Shown piece after piece: positions 10,019 through 20,893 of a stretch of DNA of 64,000 bases. The position numbers and the translations under genes were made by a program. This DNA comes from Ipomoea triloba (taxonomy: Eukaryota; Streptophyta; Magnoliopsida; Solanales; Convolvulaceae). The stretch lies in assembly GCF_003576645.1 (NCBI RefSeq), contig NC_044917.1, forward strand, positions 17,623,594-17,687,593. Direction: 5' to 3'. Below the pieces are notes generated by a model. It saw only the letters and a program-made list of their open reading frames with translations. It was not told the origin of the DNA and did not search any database. Within the stretch, counting starts at the first letter, position 1; each line of letters begins with the position of its first letter.

Positions 10019-10795
10019 TTTTACCCTATTGGTGATCACCCCAATCCTTCCTAGATTCACCTTCTTGTTTACTGCCGAGAACCTCTGTGGTTTATTATCA
10101 GCCTTTCTTTTGCTTCGGCCGTAAACCTCCTGCTGATCCAGATACACCTGATAATGATCCGAGGCTCTATCATATGCTTCTTTCAAAGTAGAGCACATAA
10201 ACGGCGCGATCATTCCTCTTATGCTCCAGTCCAATCCCCGAACAAACCTTCTTGCCTTGCTTGCCTCGTCAGGTACAATTTCCTGAGCAAAACGCATTAG
10301 TTCCACATATTGATCATGGTATTCTTGAATTGTTGTTCCCTTCTGTTTCAGTCGAAGAAACTCATCGCATTTAATCCCTTTTATGCGCTCGGTATAAAAT
10401 TGCCCCCTCAATTCCACTTTGAACTCTTCCCAGCCAAACTCTGGGTCTTGTAGTAGATCAGGTCCAACTGTTGACCACCAGTTGTCAGCAGCTTTCGTCA
10501 AGTAGTACACTGCAGAAGGCACTCGCTGATTCGCAGGACAATTCACTGCGTTAAGTAACTTGTCAAACGTCCGAATCCACTCTTCTAAGATCACCGGGTC
10601 TTTTTCCCCGGCGTAGTATGGCGGTTGCCGGTTTGCTATAGACTTAGCGATATCGACTCGTGGCTGTCCCTGAGTCTGGTTCTGAACTTGCTGAGCCATC
10701 ATGAACTCAGCCATTCGCTCCATTGCTTGGGCCATGCGGTCTATCGCCGAAATATTATCGTCGTTACCAACGGGTATATTACGTCGCGGTGGCAT
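10019..10795 (-). pseudogene. gypsy gag (retrotransposon gag domain), truncated, element B
   Basis: The ATG at 10795 starts MPPRRN, as in the gag of A at 14708 (the upstream GTG at 10801 is not needed). Conserved Ty3/gypsy gag segments follow: YYLTKAADNWWSTVGPDLL, FYTERIKGIKCDEFLRLKQ and RFVRGLDWSIRGMIAPFM. It has intact glutamine codons (CAG, CAA) exactly where A has stops, so it serves as an internal reference. The frame runs about 250 codons and then enters A's LTR sequence, before the zinc knuckles. Confidence 0.75.
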
Positions 10796-10801
10796 TCTCA
10801 C

Positions 10802-11210
10802 TGAATGACAATTTCAAGTTAGCGTCTTTACATAGGATTCTCTAAAAGTTAACTAGTTAAACAATTAGTATAGCAACTTAGATATTACTCAAGTTCTATA
10901 CTGTACTTCCTAACATTTTCTTAAACTTACCCATTAAGTAAGGGCTTCAATCACAGCATAATGATAATCAACACATTATGCTAACAACTTATAATAATCC
11001 TAAGCAAGGATTAACACATGTAGAAAATCACAGATATTATTCATGCTTATTCAACAATAAGAATCATAAGATTCTATAGAGTAGAAGTAAAATACCGCAT
11101 TTTTATGCCGCCCAGCTTCCGTTCCAGTCCTGCTCCGAAGTTATGCTCCTTAACAATAAGGTTGGGTTAATCTTAACGAACCTAAGCTGACCCGACGTGG
11201 CTCTAACCTA
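10802..11210 (-). other. untranslated leader of element B
   Basis: Non-coding sequence between the primer site and gag. The segment around 11098-11160 is homologous to A's leader at 14457-14515 (TTCGGAGCA, CTGGAACGGA). Confidence 0.6.
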
Positions 11211-11224
11211 GGGCTCTGATACCA
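11211..11224 (-). other. primer-binding site (tRNA-iMet), element B
   Basis: TGGTATCAGAGCCC in element orientation, close to the LTR end TGTTACA. Confidence 0.85.
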
Positions 11225-11579
11225 ACTTGTAACACCCCGGCTCGGCTATACCGTACATCCGGAGTAATTACCGCCACACTTAGAATGAAGTCTATCAATT
11301 CCTAATAGAATTCGTTCTAAATGCACAGGCTAAAAAGAATTTGGTTCACGCAACTAAAACTTACCAGAACATACACTTCCTAATATATATAAACATCAAC
11401 AGATATATATATTTTTATATACATATATATATATATAGGTCAACCGGTAATATTTACATAAGTTTTAGCAGGGTTAACATAAGATAAACTAGATCCCACT
11501 AGCCATCTAGTATCTATCATGGCTATCAAAAATATATACACCAAAAAGAGTTTGATTTCCTTTGAAACAGACACACAAC

Positions 11580-12251
11580 CTACTCAAGGAGATGATATAC
11601 CGAGCCACAGAATGTCCCCCACACAAGATGCCATTCTCCCGTAAACCAGGTGATATGGTCTAGGAAGTTGCACGGGGTAATCACCATCATCCACTCATCC
11701 TCTAGGAAGTTGCACGGGGTAATCACCATCATCCACTCATCCCACAGGAAGTTGCACGGGGTAATCACCATCATCCACTCATCCCACTCTTCCGGACACG
11801 GGGTAATCACCATCATCCACTCATCCCACTCTTCCGGAAGACTAGGGTCCCACGGATAAGGGTAACGCACAACAAACTCTAGAGGGTCACTCTCCTCTAT
11901 CATCTCAATAGGGTAGAAACCATAGCTCGCCTGAACAGCATCAATGAAAGTCAGCGGGCTACTAGGGAACAAAGGCATGACAGGGTCCGTCAGTAAATCA
12001 GAAACAAAAGCATAGTCAGTAGCAGACACGGGGTCAAGAGCGGGAACCGGATCAAAGGCGTCAACTGGGTCAGGGGCGTAGACAAGGTCTGGAGCATACA
12101 CTGGAGCCGGAGGATCTGGAGCGTAGCCTGGAGCATACGGGTCATCACCCGTCAGAAAGTGCGTATAGTCCTCATAGTCAAGGAGGGGAAACATGAACTC
12201 TAATGAATTATTAGAGTTCTCTGGGCTGTACGAGCCCACGCTAGATAGCAT
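11580..12251 (-). CDS. LTR-encoded ORF of element B, homologue of the A LTR ORF
   Basis: ATG at 12251 directly follows the acceptor TTATCAG; the longer frame from 12317 would start in the intron. The protein keeps the blocks of the A copy: SSVGSYSP, DYEDYTHFLTGDDPY, YAPDPPAP, FYPIEMIEESDPLEFVVRYPYPWDP, WDEWMMVITPC and GEWHLVWGTF, ending LLE. The middle is an Asp/Pro repeat region absent from A. The fourfold WDEWMMVITPC is caused by a sliding repeat at 11659-11850 that looks like an assembly artefact; the true protein probably has one copy. Function unknown. Confidence 0.55.
   Translation of the reverse strand: MLSSVGSYSPENSNNSLEFMFPLLDYEDYTHFLTGDDPYAPGYAPDPPAPVYAPDLVYAPDPVDAFDPVPALDPVSATDYAFVSDLLTDPVMPLFPSSPLTFIDAVQASYGFYPIEMIEESDPLEFVVRYPYPWDPSLPEEWDEWMMVITPCPEEWDEWMMVITPCNFLWDEWMMVITPCNFLEDEWMMVITPCNFLDHITWFTGEWHLVWGTFCGSVYHLLE
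11659..11850. repeat. sliding (staircase) repeat, probable assembly artefact
   Basis: Four near-exact copies of a roughly 40-bp segment (TTGCACGGGGTAATCACC), each starting and ending further along than the last. True tandem units would share fixed ends. Confidence 0.7.
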
Positions 12252-13641
12252 CTGATAAGAAACACAATGAAGTGTAGTTAGCACGACGGCTAAGTAAGGA
12301 AATTCATTGCCACTCAAGCGTAGACAAAGGTTTTAAAACATGGTAGCAGTATAAAAGCTTATAAAGTTTTTACCTATGCTTTGGCAATTTATCTGCAACC
12401 AAACAAATCATAGCATAGCATAACAGCATATATATATAAGGGCGATCACATAAACTTTTCCTTCATATTAAATATAAGGACATATTAATCACTCCAAGTT
12501 ATAAATACATATATTTTAGACAAATAAATAAACTTTCTATTTCAAGAATTTCAGCCTTTTCAACTAGAACCGCAGCTCTAATTCTTTTAATTACCTGAAC
12601 CGCAGCTCAGTATATCAATAGTTTTTATAATTACTTAGTTTCCCCCTGGATATGCGTGAGGCATCATTTATGAACATTTCTCAATTCCCCTTTTTAAACC
12701 TTGGGCTATGGCATTCTCCAACCTTCCCATAGGTCTCCTTATCCCAACCTCGGGCCATGGCACTCCAGCCCTCCCGTAGGTCCAACCTTATTCCAACCCC
12801 GGGCCATGGCATTTAAGCCCTCCCGTAGGTCCCCACCTTGTTCCAACCCTGGGCCATGGCAATTAAGCCCTCCCATAGGTCCCTTTCTCAAAATCTCTGC
12901 AACATATCCAGAAACTAAGATTTTCAAAACATTCTTTCTTTCCTGTACATAATTAGTATTTTCTTCCCACATCTCAAAACATTTGTTTCATTCAAAATCA
13001 AGCTGATTTGCCCATAGGCCTTCGAGTATTATGACACAAGCATACTTAAACATTTAACCAACAATAATACCGTGGAAAACAATTTAAACATAGTTTGAAA
13101 TCATACCCAAATTTTCTGAAAATTAAAATCTGGACAGAACATTCTGGACGCCTGTGGACGCATGGTGGACACGCGTCCACCTTGGCATCCACACCTACGG
13201 CTTCTTCTCTTATTTTCCGAAAATCACTGGACGTTAGTGGACGCACGGTGGACGCGCGTCCACTGGGGCGTCCACACTTACGGCGTGTCTTCGAAAAACT
13301 GGACACTAGTGGACGCACGGTGGACGCGCGTCCACTGGGGCGTCCACTCACACGGCAGTAGCTTTCTGAACAGCAAAACATTGTAAAAACACCTATTTTG
13401 TTAACCATTTTCCTTGACATAAATTATATGGACGTAATTATAGTATATACATGCATGCATACGTTAAAGTCATGCATATCAAGAGTAATATAAAGCTCAA
13501 CCACATATTTTTACATAGAAATTGACTAAGAAGTTGAAACTTAATCACATAGTTTTCATATTAAATTCCTAACTCCATAATACATATACCTATACAATTG
13601 TCCATTTTCAAGTGACTAGCCAACTTAAGGAATTTCCTTAC
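12252..13641 (-). other. candidate intron inside LTR of B (1390 bp)
   Basis: Donor AAAAAG|GTAAGG at 13641-13636 and acceptor TTTCTTATCAG at 12253-12252, immediately before the ATG of the LTR ORF. The layout equals that of element A. The intron-like stretch is unrelated in most of its sequence to A's, whereas the sites and the ORF persist. Confidence 0.5.
13144..13355. repeat. three GC-rich units with nested palindromes
   Basis: Units of about 58 bp at 13144, 13227 and 13298. Units 2 and 3 contain the perfect palindrome GTGGACGCGCGTCCAC enclosed by outer arms GTGGACG and CGTCCAC; unit 1 has a slightly decayed version. They lie within the candidate intron of B. Confidence 0.75.
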
Positions 13642-13891
13642 CTTTTTAGAAGCTTTAGAACCGAAACAAGCGTTGAAGTTCCTTATTCCCAAAAATCCAC
13701 CGAAGGTCCTAAACAATTTCATCATAATAATAACATTCTCAAGAGTTCTTAATTTATGATTAAATCTTAGAAAGAGTTCTAACTCACTAAACCAAATAAC
13801 TTACTTGGTGTTAAAGAGCTTGAAGATTTTAGGCTATGGAGTTTCCTTTGAAGATCAACAATGGGGATGAAGAAACACTCTCTCTCCTCTC

Positions 13892-13902
13892 CTTATAATT
13901 TT
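13892..13902 (-). promoter_or_regulatory. TATA-like box of LTR B
   Basis: AAATTATAAGG followed by a GA-rich stretch, about 250 bp upstream of the donor site, as in A. Confidence 0.5.
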
Positions 13903-14454
13903 CGGCCAAGGGGGGAAGACTCACAAAATCTTGGAGGCTAAGTTAACATGATCTTATCCAAAAGAAATCATTATTTTAATTTATGATATTTTTGAAGAAT
14001 GGATTTTCTAGACAGTTAGGGATTAAATCAGATAAATTCTTGGTGGAAAATAGCTTAATTCGGGAAATTCTTAATACCAAAATTATCCTAAAATTAATCC
14101 CGATATTAATCACCCAAATTACGAATTTTTCAGCACATCGCGAAATTTAGCGGTTCGCAGGCTCGTAATAAGTTCCATCCTTATAACTCATCTAGTATCA
14201 ATCTTAACTAAGTAGAATGTTCATAATTAATCACATTATGCGATATAATCCATTTCTTATGGAAATTCGAACCAAATATGTATCCCTAAAATTTTCACGG
14301 TTCGTGCCTGGTACGTAGATCGTAACTTATTAATAACTATTTTAAAAAAAAATTTTTCTGAAAGTACCAGGGTTCATTTCATAAATATTATAGCTTAAAA
14401 TAAAAATATTTATTCCTCGAACTCAAAAATTATCGGAATAGGTGAGGGGTTACA

Positions 14455-14707
14455 ATAAGTTTCGGAGCACAGCTGGAACGGAGGCCAGGCAACGTAAAAA
14501 GGGGGTATTCCACTTCTACTTTACAGAATCTCTTGATTCTGGTTGCTAAATACTCTGACTAATACTTGTGCATTCTTATATGTGTTAATCATTTCGTATG
14601 ATTGCTGTGAGTGAACTTGAGAAGCTGCTATACTAACTGTTTAGTTAACTAACTTCTTAGTAACTTTTATACTTCGGAAGCTAACTCGAAACGATCGTTT
14701 AGTGAAA
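14455..14707 (+). other. leader of element A, after the broken 5' LTR
   Basis: Non-coding, homologous to the leader of B. The LTR end and primer site that should precede it are missing because B's LTR abuts directly. Confidence 0.6.
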
Positions 14708-15826
14708 ATGCCGCCAAGACGAAACGTACCTGCGGGACGTGACGACGCCACCACGGCAATGGATCGTATGGCATTGGCAATGGAACAGATGGCTGAGTTT
14801 ATGATGGGTCAGCAGGCTCAAAATCAAAACCAAGGACACCCTCGGGTCGACTTTGCTAAAGCCATAGCAAGTAGACACCCACCGAATTATGCGGGGGAAG
14901 ATGACCCAGTGATTTTGGAAGAATGGATACGGACATTCGATAAACTGCTTGACGCAGTAAATTGCCCAGCGAATCAACGAGTCTCTTCTGCGGTTTACTA
15001 CTTGACGAAAGCCGCAAATAACTGGTGGGCAGCGGCTGGACCCGAACTCCTGCAAAACCCAGACTTTGGATGGGAGGAATTCAAGGAGGAATTGAGAGGA
15101 CAATTTTACACGGAACGAATCAAGGGAATCATGTGCGAAGAATTCTTGCGACTGAAGTAGAAAGGAGAAACTGTTTAGGTCTACTATGACCAGTACGTGG
15201 AGTTAATGAGGTTTGCTCAGGATATTGTGCCGGACGAGGCAAGCAAAGCAAGGAGATTTGTGCGAGGACTGGATTGGGACGTGAGAAGGGCAATCGCACC
15301 ATTCATGTGCTCCACTCTCAAAGAGGCATATAATTGGGCATCGGATCAGTACCAAGTGTACCTAGATCAACATGAAGTTTACGGTCGGAACAAGAGAAAA
15401 GCTGATGATAAACAGAAGAGATTCAAGGTGGATGATCGGAAGTCTAACCAAGGGAAATTTTAACCAAAGCAAGGAGAGAAGAGGGGAGGAATAGACCAAG
15501 GAAAACAATCTACTTGCAGCAGATGTGGAAAGAGCCATCCTGGAGAAAATTGCCAAGGGGTGAGAATAAGGTGCTACAAGTGTGGCCTCTTAGGACAAAA
15601 ATTCTATGAGTGCCAAACCAGGGTAGAAAACCTCCGGAACTCCTCGCAGAATACCAGGCAAGGAGGAGGATTCAATGGGAACAACGGCCGGAAACCTGCG
15701 GAGTTAGGAAACAGGGGAGTTAATTCTCCACAAGTGAACCGGGGGAGGCCAACGAATGCTGCCACAGGTCCGAACGACAAAGGGAAGTCACCGATGGGAG
15801 AAAGCAGCACAGGGAACCAAGGATGA
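14708..15826 (+). pseudogene. element A gag with two zinc knuckles, four stops
   Basis: ATG at 14708 (MPPRRNVPAG; an upstream GTG at 14702 is not used). The gag core is like that of B (YYLTKAANNWWAAAGPELL, RFVRGLDWDVRRAIAPFM). It is interrupted by TAG at 15158 and 15176, TAA at 15461 and TGA at 15824, all in one frame. Two CCHC-like knuckles follow: CSRCGKSHPGENC and CYKCGLLGQKFYEC; in the second the His is replaced by Gln. At 15158 the sibling B has CAG and at 15176 CAA, so these are glutamine codons turned to stops. Confidence 0.85.
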
Positions 15827-16405
15827 ATCTACGTTGTCAATAGCGCTCAGGCTTAGGCTGGCGACGTCGTAACCGGTACATTTCCTATAAACTCGGTGTT
15901 TGGTTCAGTATTATTTGATACGGGAGTTACCAATTCCTTTATATCATCTACGTTTGCGGATAGATTGAAGTTATAGCCTACTAGTAAGTTAGACTTAAAT
16001 GTGAGAATTGCCTCGGGGACGGTGGTAGCCTGTAAGGATGGATATGACAACATTTCGATAGAAATTGCGGGATTCAATTGTCCCGGAAATCTTATTCGTT
16101 TTGAGCTAGAGGGCATCGATTGTCCCGGAAATCTTATTCGTTTTGAGCTAGAGGGCATCGATGTGGTACTCGGGATGGACTGGTTGGATATAGAGGGCAT
16201 CGATGTGGTACTCGGGATGGACTGGTTGGATAGGTATAAGGCTCAAATCGTTTGTAATGAGCGAAAGGTTGTCCTACGAGGACCGAATGGGAAGAGAATA
16301 TCCTACCGAGGGATTGAGAGGCAACCCGAGCCCAAGTTGATGACAATGCAGAAGTTGAGGAAGTACGCTCACCAGGGGTGTGAAGTGTACCTCTACTTGG
16401 TGTAG
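15827..16405 (+). pseudogene. element A aspartic protease region
   Basis: Same frame as gag. The active-site motif reads LFDTGVTNSFIS near 15908-15943, the retropepsin D-T-G signature, and DVVLGMDWLD marks the end of the domain. Stops are TAG at 15854, 15974 and 16403. A sliding repeat at 16078-16235 inflates the domain. Confidence 0.8.
16078..16235. repeat. sliding (staircase) repeat in the protease region, probable artefact
   Basis: Three overlapping restarts of the segment ATCTTATTCGTTTTGAGCTA...GGACTGGTTGGATA. Each copy begins and ends further along; the repeat precedes the n junction at 17951 and lies in the duplicated sequence. Confidence 0.7.
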
Positions 16406-17950
16406 GATGCTGAGATAGAAGAACCTGAGATCAATCAAATCGCAGTAGTGCGTGAATTTCTCGACGTGTTTGCAGAGGATCTCGCGGAAATGCCGCCGGA
16501 GAGGGAAGTGGAATTCACTATTGATCTCGTACCAGGAACCGCGCCAATCTCAAAAGCTCCTTATCGAATGGCACCAAAAGAGATGGAAGAATTGAAGGCT
16601 CAATTGGCAGAGTTATTGGAAAAAGGATTCATCAGACCAAGTGTGTCACCTTGGGGCGCACGGGTACTGTTTGTAAAGAAGAAGGATGGGAGCCTGAGAC
16701 TGTGTATCGATTATAGAGAACTCAATCGGGTCACAGTGAAGAACAAGTACCCATTGCCCAGGATCGACGATCTGTTTGATTAATTGAAGGGAGCTGGAGT
16801 GTTTTCAAAGATTGATTTACGGTCAGGGTATCACCAAGTGCGAGTCGCGAATGAGGATATTCCTAAAACAGCGTTTCGGACAAGATACAGGCACTATGAA
16901 TTCACGGTTATGCCGTTCGGAGTGACCAACGCACCAGGGACTTTTATGGACCTAATGAATCGGATTTTCCTTCCATATCTGGATAAGTTCGTCGTCGCCT
17001 TCATAGATGACATCTTGGTGTACTCAAAGACACCAGAGGAGCACGAAGAACATCTTAGGACAGTATTGCAAATGCTGAGGGAAAAGAAACTTTTTGCGAA
17101 ACTGTCTAAGTGCGAATTTTGGAGGGAGGAAGTAGCATTTCTTGGTCACATAATCACCAAGGAAGGAATAACAATGGACCCAACTAAGATAAAAGCTGTA
17201 ATGGAATGGGAAGCACCCAAATCGGTCACGGAAGTCCGAAGTTTCTTAGGATTGGCGGGCTATTACCGAAGATTTGTCCAGGATTTCTCGAAGATAGCAA
17301 GACCATTGACAAATTTGCTCAAAAAGACTACCAGGTACCATTGGAGTGAAGAGTGTGAACATGCGTTCCAGGAACTCAAGAAGAAGTTAACAACTGCCCC
17401 AGTGTTAACCTTACCTGTTGGAACGGAAGGCTATGAACTATACACAGATGCGTCTCACAAAGGACTGGGATGTGTCTTGATGCAACATGGAAGGGTAATA
17501 GCTTATGCATCTCGTCAATTGAAACCACATGAAGCTAACTACCCAACCCATGATCTAGAACTAGCAGCTGTGGTATTTGCTCTCAAAATCTGGCGAAACT
17601 ACCTCCATGGAGTTACTTGTAAGATCTTTACGGATCATAAGAGTTTAAAGTCCATCTTCACTCAAAGAGATCTCAATTTGAGGCAAAGAAGATGGCTGGA
17701 GTTGATCAAGGATTATGATTTGGAAATCCAATACCAGGAAGGCAAAGCTAACAAGGTAGCAGATGCATTGAGTCGGAAGTCAAATCACGCTCTTTGGGTA
17801 TTGCCCGAGCAATTATGCAAGGACTTTCAAAGGCTCAATTTGGAAATAAGAATGGGTAGTCAAGTGGAACAAGAGATGAAATTATATTACCTGTCGGTTA
17901 CCCCAAACCTATTTGAAGAAATCAAACAAGCACAAGGAGAAGACAATGGG
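16406..17950 (+). pseudogene. element A reverse transcriptase and RNase H, first assembled copy
   Basis: RT motifs run from [16 protein letters not shown] through [43 protein letters not shown] and the catalytic [10 protein letters not shown]; RNase H has [22 protein letters not shown] and TDHKSLK. One TAA at 16781 falls where the family has Gln (LFD*LKGAG). From 16231 the sequence is the same as 17999-19718 (offset 1768), stops included, so this is one locus assembled twice around the n at 17951. Confidence 0.85.
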
Positions 17951-17951
17951 N
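17951..17951. other. single-n contig junction
   Basis: Sequence right of the n repeats sequence from about 16142 onward. It is best read as overlapping contigs joined without merging. Confidence 0.85.
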
Positions 17952-20045
17952 TTTGAGCTAGAGGGCATCGATGTGGTACTCGGGATGGACTGGTTGGATA
18001 GGTATAAGGCTCAAATCGTTTGTAATGAGCGAAAGGTTGTCCTACGAGGACCGAATGGGAAGAGAATATCCTACCGAGGGATTGAGAGGCAACCCGAGCC
18101 CAAGTTGATGACAATGCAGAAGTTGAGGAAGTACGCTCACCAGGGGTGTGAAGTGTACCTCTACTTGGTGTAGGATGCTGAGATAGAAGAACCTGAGATC
18201 AATCAAATCGCAGTAGTGCGTGAATTTCTCGACGTGTTTGCAGAGGATCTCGCGGAAATGCCGCCGGAGAGGGAAGTGGAATTCACTATTGATCTCGTAC
18301 CAGGAACCGCGCCAATCTCAAAAGCTCCTTATCGAATGGCACCAAAAGAGATGGAAGAATTGAAGGCTCAATTGGCAGAGTTATTGGAAAAAGGATTCAT
18401 CAGACCAAGTGTGTCACCTTGGGGCGCACGGGTACTGTTTGTAAAGAAGAAGGATGGGAGCCTGAGACTGTGTATCGATTATAGAGAACTCAATCGGGTC
18501 ACAGTGAAGAACAAGTACCCATTGCCCAGGATCGACGATCTGTTTGATTAATTGAAGGGAGCTGGAGTGTTTTCAAAGATTGATTTACGGTCAGGGTATC
18601 ACCAAGTGCGAGTCGCGAATGAGGATATTCCTAAAACAGCGTTTCGGACAAGATACAGGCACTATGAATTCACGGTTATGCCGTTCGGAGTGACCAACGC
18701 ACCAGGGACTTTTATGGACCTAATGAATCGGATTTTCCTTCCATATCTGGATAAGTTCGTCGTCGCCTTCATAGATGACATCTTGGTGTACTCAAAGACA
18801 CCAGAGGAGCACGAAGAACATCTTAGGACAGTATTGCAAATGCTGAGGGAAAAGAAACTTTTTGCGAAACTGTCTAAGTGCGAATTTTGGAGGGAGGAAG
18901 TAGCATTTCTTGGTCACATAATCACCAAGGAAGGAATAACAATGGACCCAACTAAGATAAAAGCTGTAATGGAATGGGAAGCACCCAAATCGGTCACGGA
19001 AGTCCGAAGTTTCTTAGGATTGGCGGGCTATTACCGAAGATTTGTCCAGGATTTCTCGAAGATAGCAAGACCATTGACAAATTTGCTCAAAAAGACTACC
19101 AGGTACCATTGGAGTGAAGAGTGTGAACATGCGTTCCAGGAACTCAAGAAGAAGTTAACAACTGCCCCAGTGTTAACCTTACCTGTTGGAACGGAAGGCT
19201 ATGAACTATACACAGATGCGTCTCACAAAGGACTGGGATGTGTCTTGATGCAACATGGAAGGGTAATAGCTTATGCATCTCGTCAATTGAAACCACATGA
19301 AGCTAACTACCCAACCCATGATCTAGAACTAGCAGCTGTGGTATTTGCTCTCAAAATCTGGCGAAACTACCTCCATGGAGTTACTTGTAAGATCTTTACG
19401 GATCATAAGAGTTTAAAGTCCATCTTCACTCAAAGAGATCTCAATTTGAGGCAAAGAAGATGGCTGGAGTTGATCAAGGATTATGATTTGGAAATCCAAT
19501 ACCAGGAAGGCAAAGCTAACAAGGTAGCAGATGCATTGAGTCGGAAGTCAAATCACGCTCTTTGGGTATTGCCCGAGCAATTATGCAAGGACTTTCAAAG
19601 GCTCAATTTGGAAATAAGAATGGGTAGTCAAGTGGAACAAGAGATGAAATTATATTACCTGTCGGTTACCCCAAACCTATTTGAAGAAATCAAACAAGCA
19701 CAAGGAGAAGACAATGGGGTGAATAAACTCAAGGAGAAAATGGTTGATGGAAAGTGTGGTTCATTTGAGTTACACCCAGATGGGAGTGTTAGATTTCAAG
19801 GCAGATGGGTTATACCTACAAGTTGTAAGAAGATAATGGATCAGCTAATGAAAGAAGGTCACTATACCCCATATTCAGTTCACCCTGGAGGAGACAACCT
19901 TTACAAAGATCTGAAACAAAACTTTTGGTGGTCAGGCATGAAAAAGGACGTAGTTGAATTTGTGGCCAAGTGCTTAAACTGTCAGAAGGTTAAAGTAGAG
20001 AGGAGTAAACCAAAGGGTTTACTACAACCGTTAGAGATTCCTTAG
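17952..20045 (+). pseudogene. element A RT-RNase H-integrase N-terminus, second assembled copy
   Basis: Repeats the protease end, RT (FIDD at 18768-18779) and RNase H, then continues into the integrase zinc-binding domain: H-x5-H (GHYTPYSVH) and C-x2-C (CLNC) near 19858-19990. Stops: TAG at 18171 and TAA at 18549 (the duplicates of 16403 and 16781) and TAG at 20043 before [10 protein letters not shown]. This copy joins the rest of pol and is the better representative. Confidence 0.85.
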
Positions 20046-20893
20046 TGGAAGTGGGGCTCTATTTCTATGGATTTTGTGGGGGGATTGCCATTAACAAGGT
20101 CAGGGAAAGATAAGATATGGGTAATAGTGGACAGGCTTACCAAGACAGCAAGGTTCATTGCCATGAAGGAAACTTGGACTATAACTGAATTGGCAAAGGC
20201 TTATGTGAACAAGGTGGTTAAGTATCATGGAATACCCAAGGATATCGTTTCTGATAGAGACTCTCGATTCTTGTCACAATTTTGGCAAGCTTTGCAAGCA
20301 GCTATGGGAACAAAGTTGAAACTTAGTACTGCTTTTCATCCTATGACTGATGGGCAGACTAAGAGGACCATACAAACCTTGGAAGATATGTTAAGGGCTT
20401 GTGTATTGGACTTTCAAGGATCGTGGGAGGAACATTTAGACCTAATCGAGTTTTCTTACAATAATAGTTATCATGCAAGTATACAAATGGCACCATATGA
20501 AGCTTTATATGGACAAAAGTGTAGAAGCCCTCTGTGTTGGGAAGATTCGATTAATTCTATGACATTAGGACCCGAATGTCTTCAAGAAATGACAGAAAAG
20601 GTCAAGTTGATTCAAGGAAGGATGAAAGTTGCTCAGGACCGACAAAGTCTTATGCTGATCAAAGAAGGCAATTACTGGAATTTCAAGAAGGTGATAAGGT
20701 ATTGCTAAAAATATCTCCTACGAAGGGAGTAATGCGGTTCGGTAAGAAAGGAAAATTGAGTCCGAGATATATAAGACCGTATGAAATCTTTGACAGGATC
20801 GGAGAGGTAGCATACCGATTAGCACTACCTGCGGTGATGGATCGAGTACACAATGTATTTCATGTGTCACAATTTAAGGAAGTACGTGTATGA
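20046..20893 (+). pseudogene. element A integrase catalytic core, inactive
   Basis: The rve core has the first Asp in ISMDFVGG (about 20070) and the second in VSDRDSRF (about 20253). The position 36 residues later, which should be Glu in the D-D-35-E triad, is Lys ([12 protein letters not shown] at 20361). A -1 frameshift lies near 20645-20650, in an A run between DRQ and the SYADQRR frame. The C-terminal part continues in the other frame ([42 protein letters not shown]) to 20893. Confidence 0.85.

Larger units (their letters stand above)
10019..14454 (-). mobile_element. element B: partial gypsy element (5' LTR, primer site, gag start), antisense in A
   Basis: On the minus strand this is an LTR (14454 down to 11228), a tRNA-iMet primer site, a 400-nt leader and the first part of gag, cut at about 10019. 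It is a diverged sibling of A: its gag protein is clearly homologous, but LTR sequence similarity is low apart from a few modules. Pol and the 3' LTR are absent and no target duplication is visible, so it entered by a complex rearrangement or is a misjoin. Its right edge abuts the leader of A. Confidence 0.75.
11228..14454 (-). repeat. element B 5' LTR, 3227 bp
   Basis: Starts TGTAACCCC and ends GGGGTGTTACA on the minus strand. It contains, in transcription order, a TATA-like box (13892-13902), a splice-donor-like site (13641), a triple GC-rich palindrome (13144-13355), four AT-poor repeats with GGGCCATGGC (about 12700-12880), an acceptor (12252) and the LTR ORF. The only other copy of the gene-like module is in A. 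Confidence 0.85.

Noticed and set aside
11580..12317. Fourfold WDEWMMVITPC as a genuine protein repeat
   Set aside because: The nucleotide copies slide relative to one another, as in two other places near assembly junctions.
16406..20045. Two tandem reverse transcriptase genes
   Set aside because: Identical including stop codons and separated by a single n; best read as one locus assembled twice.
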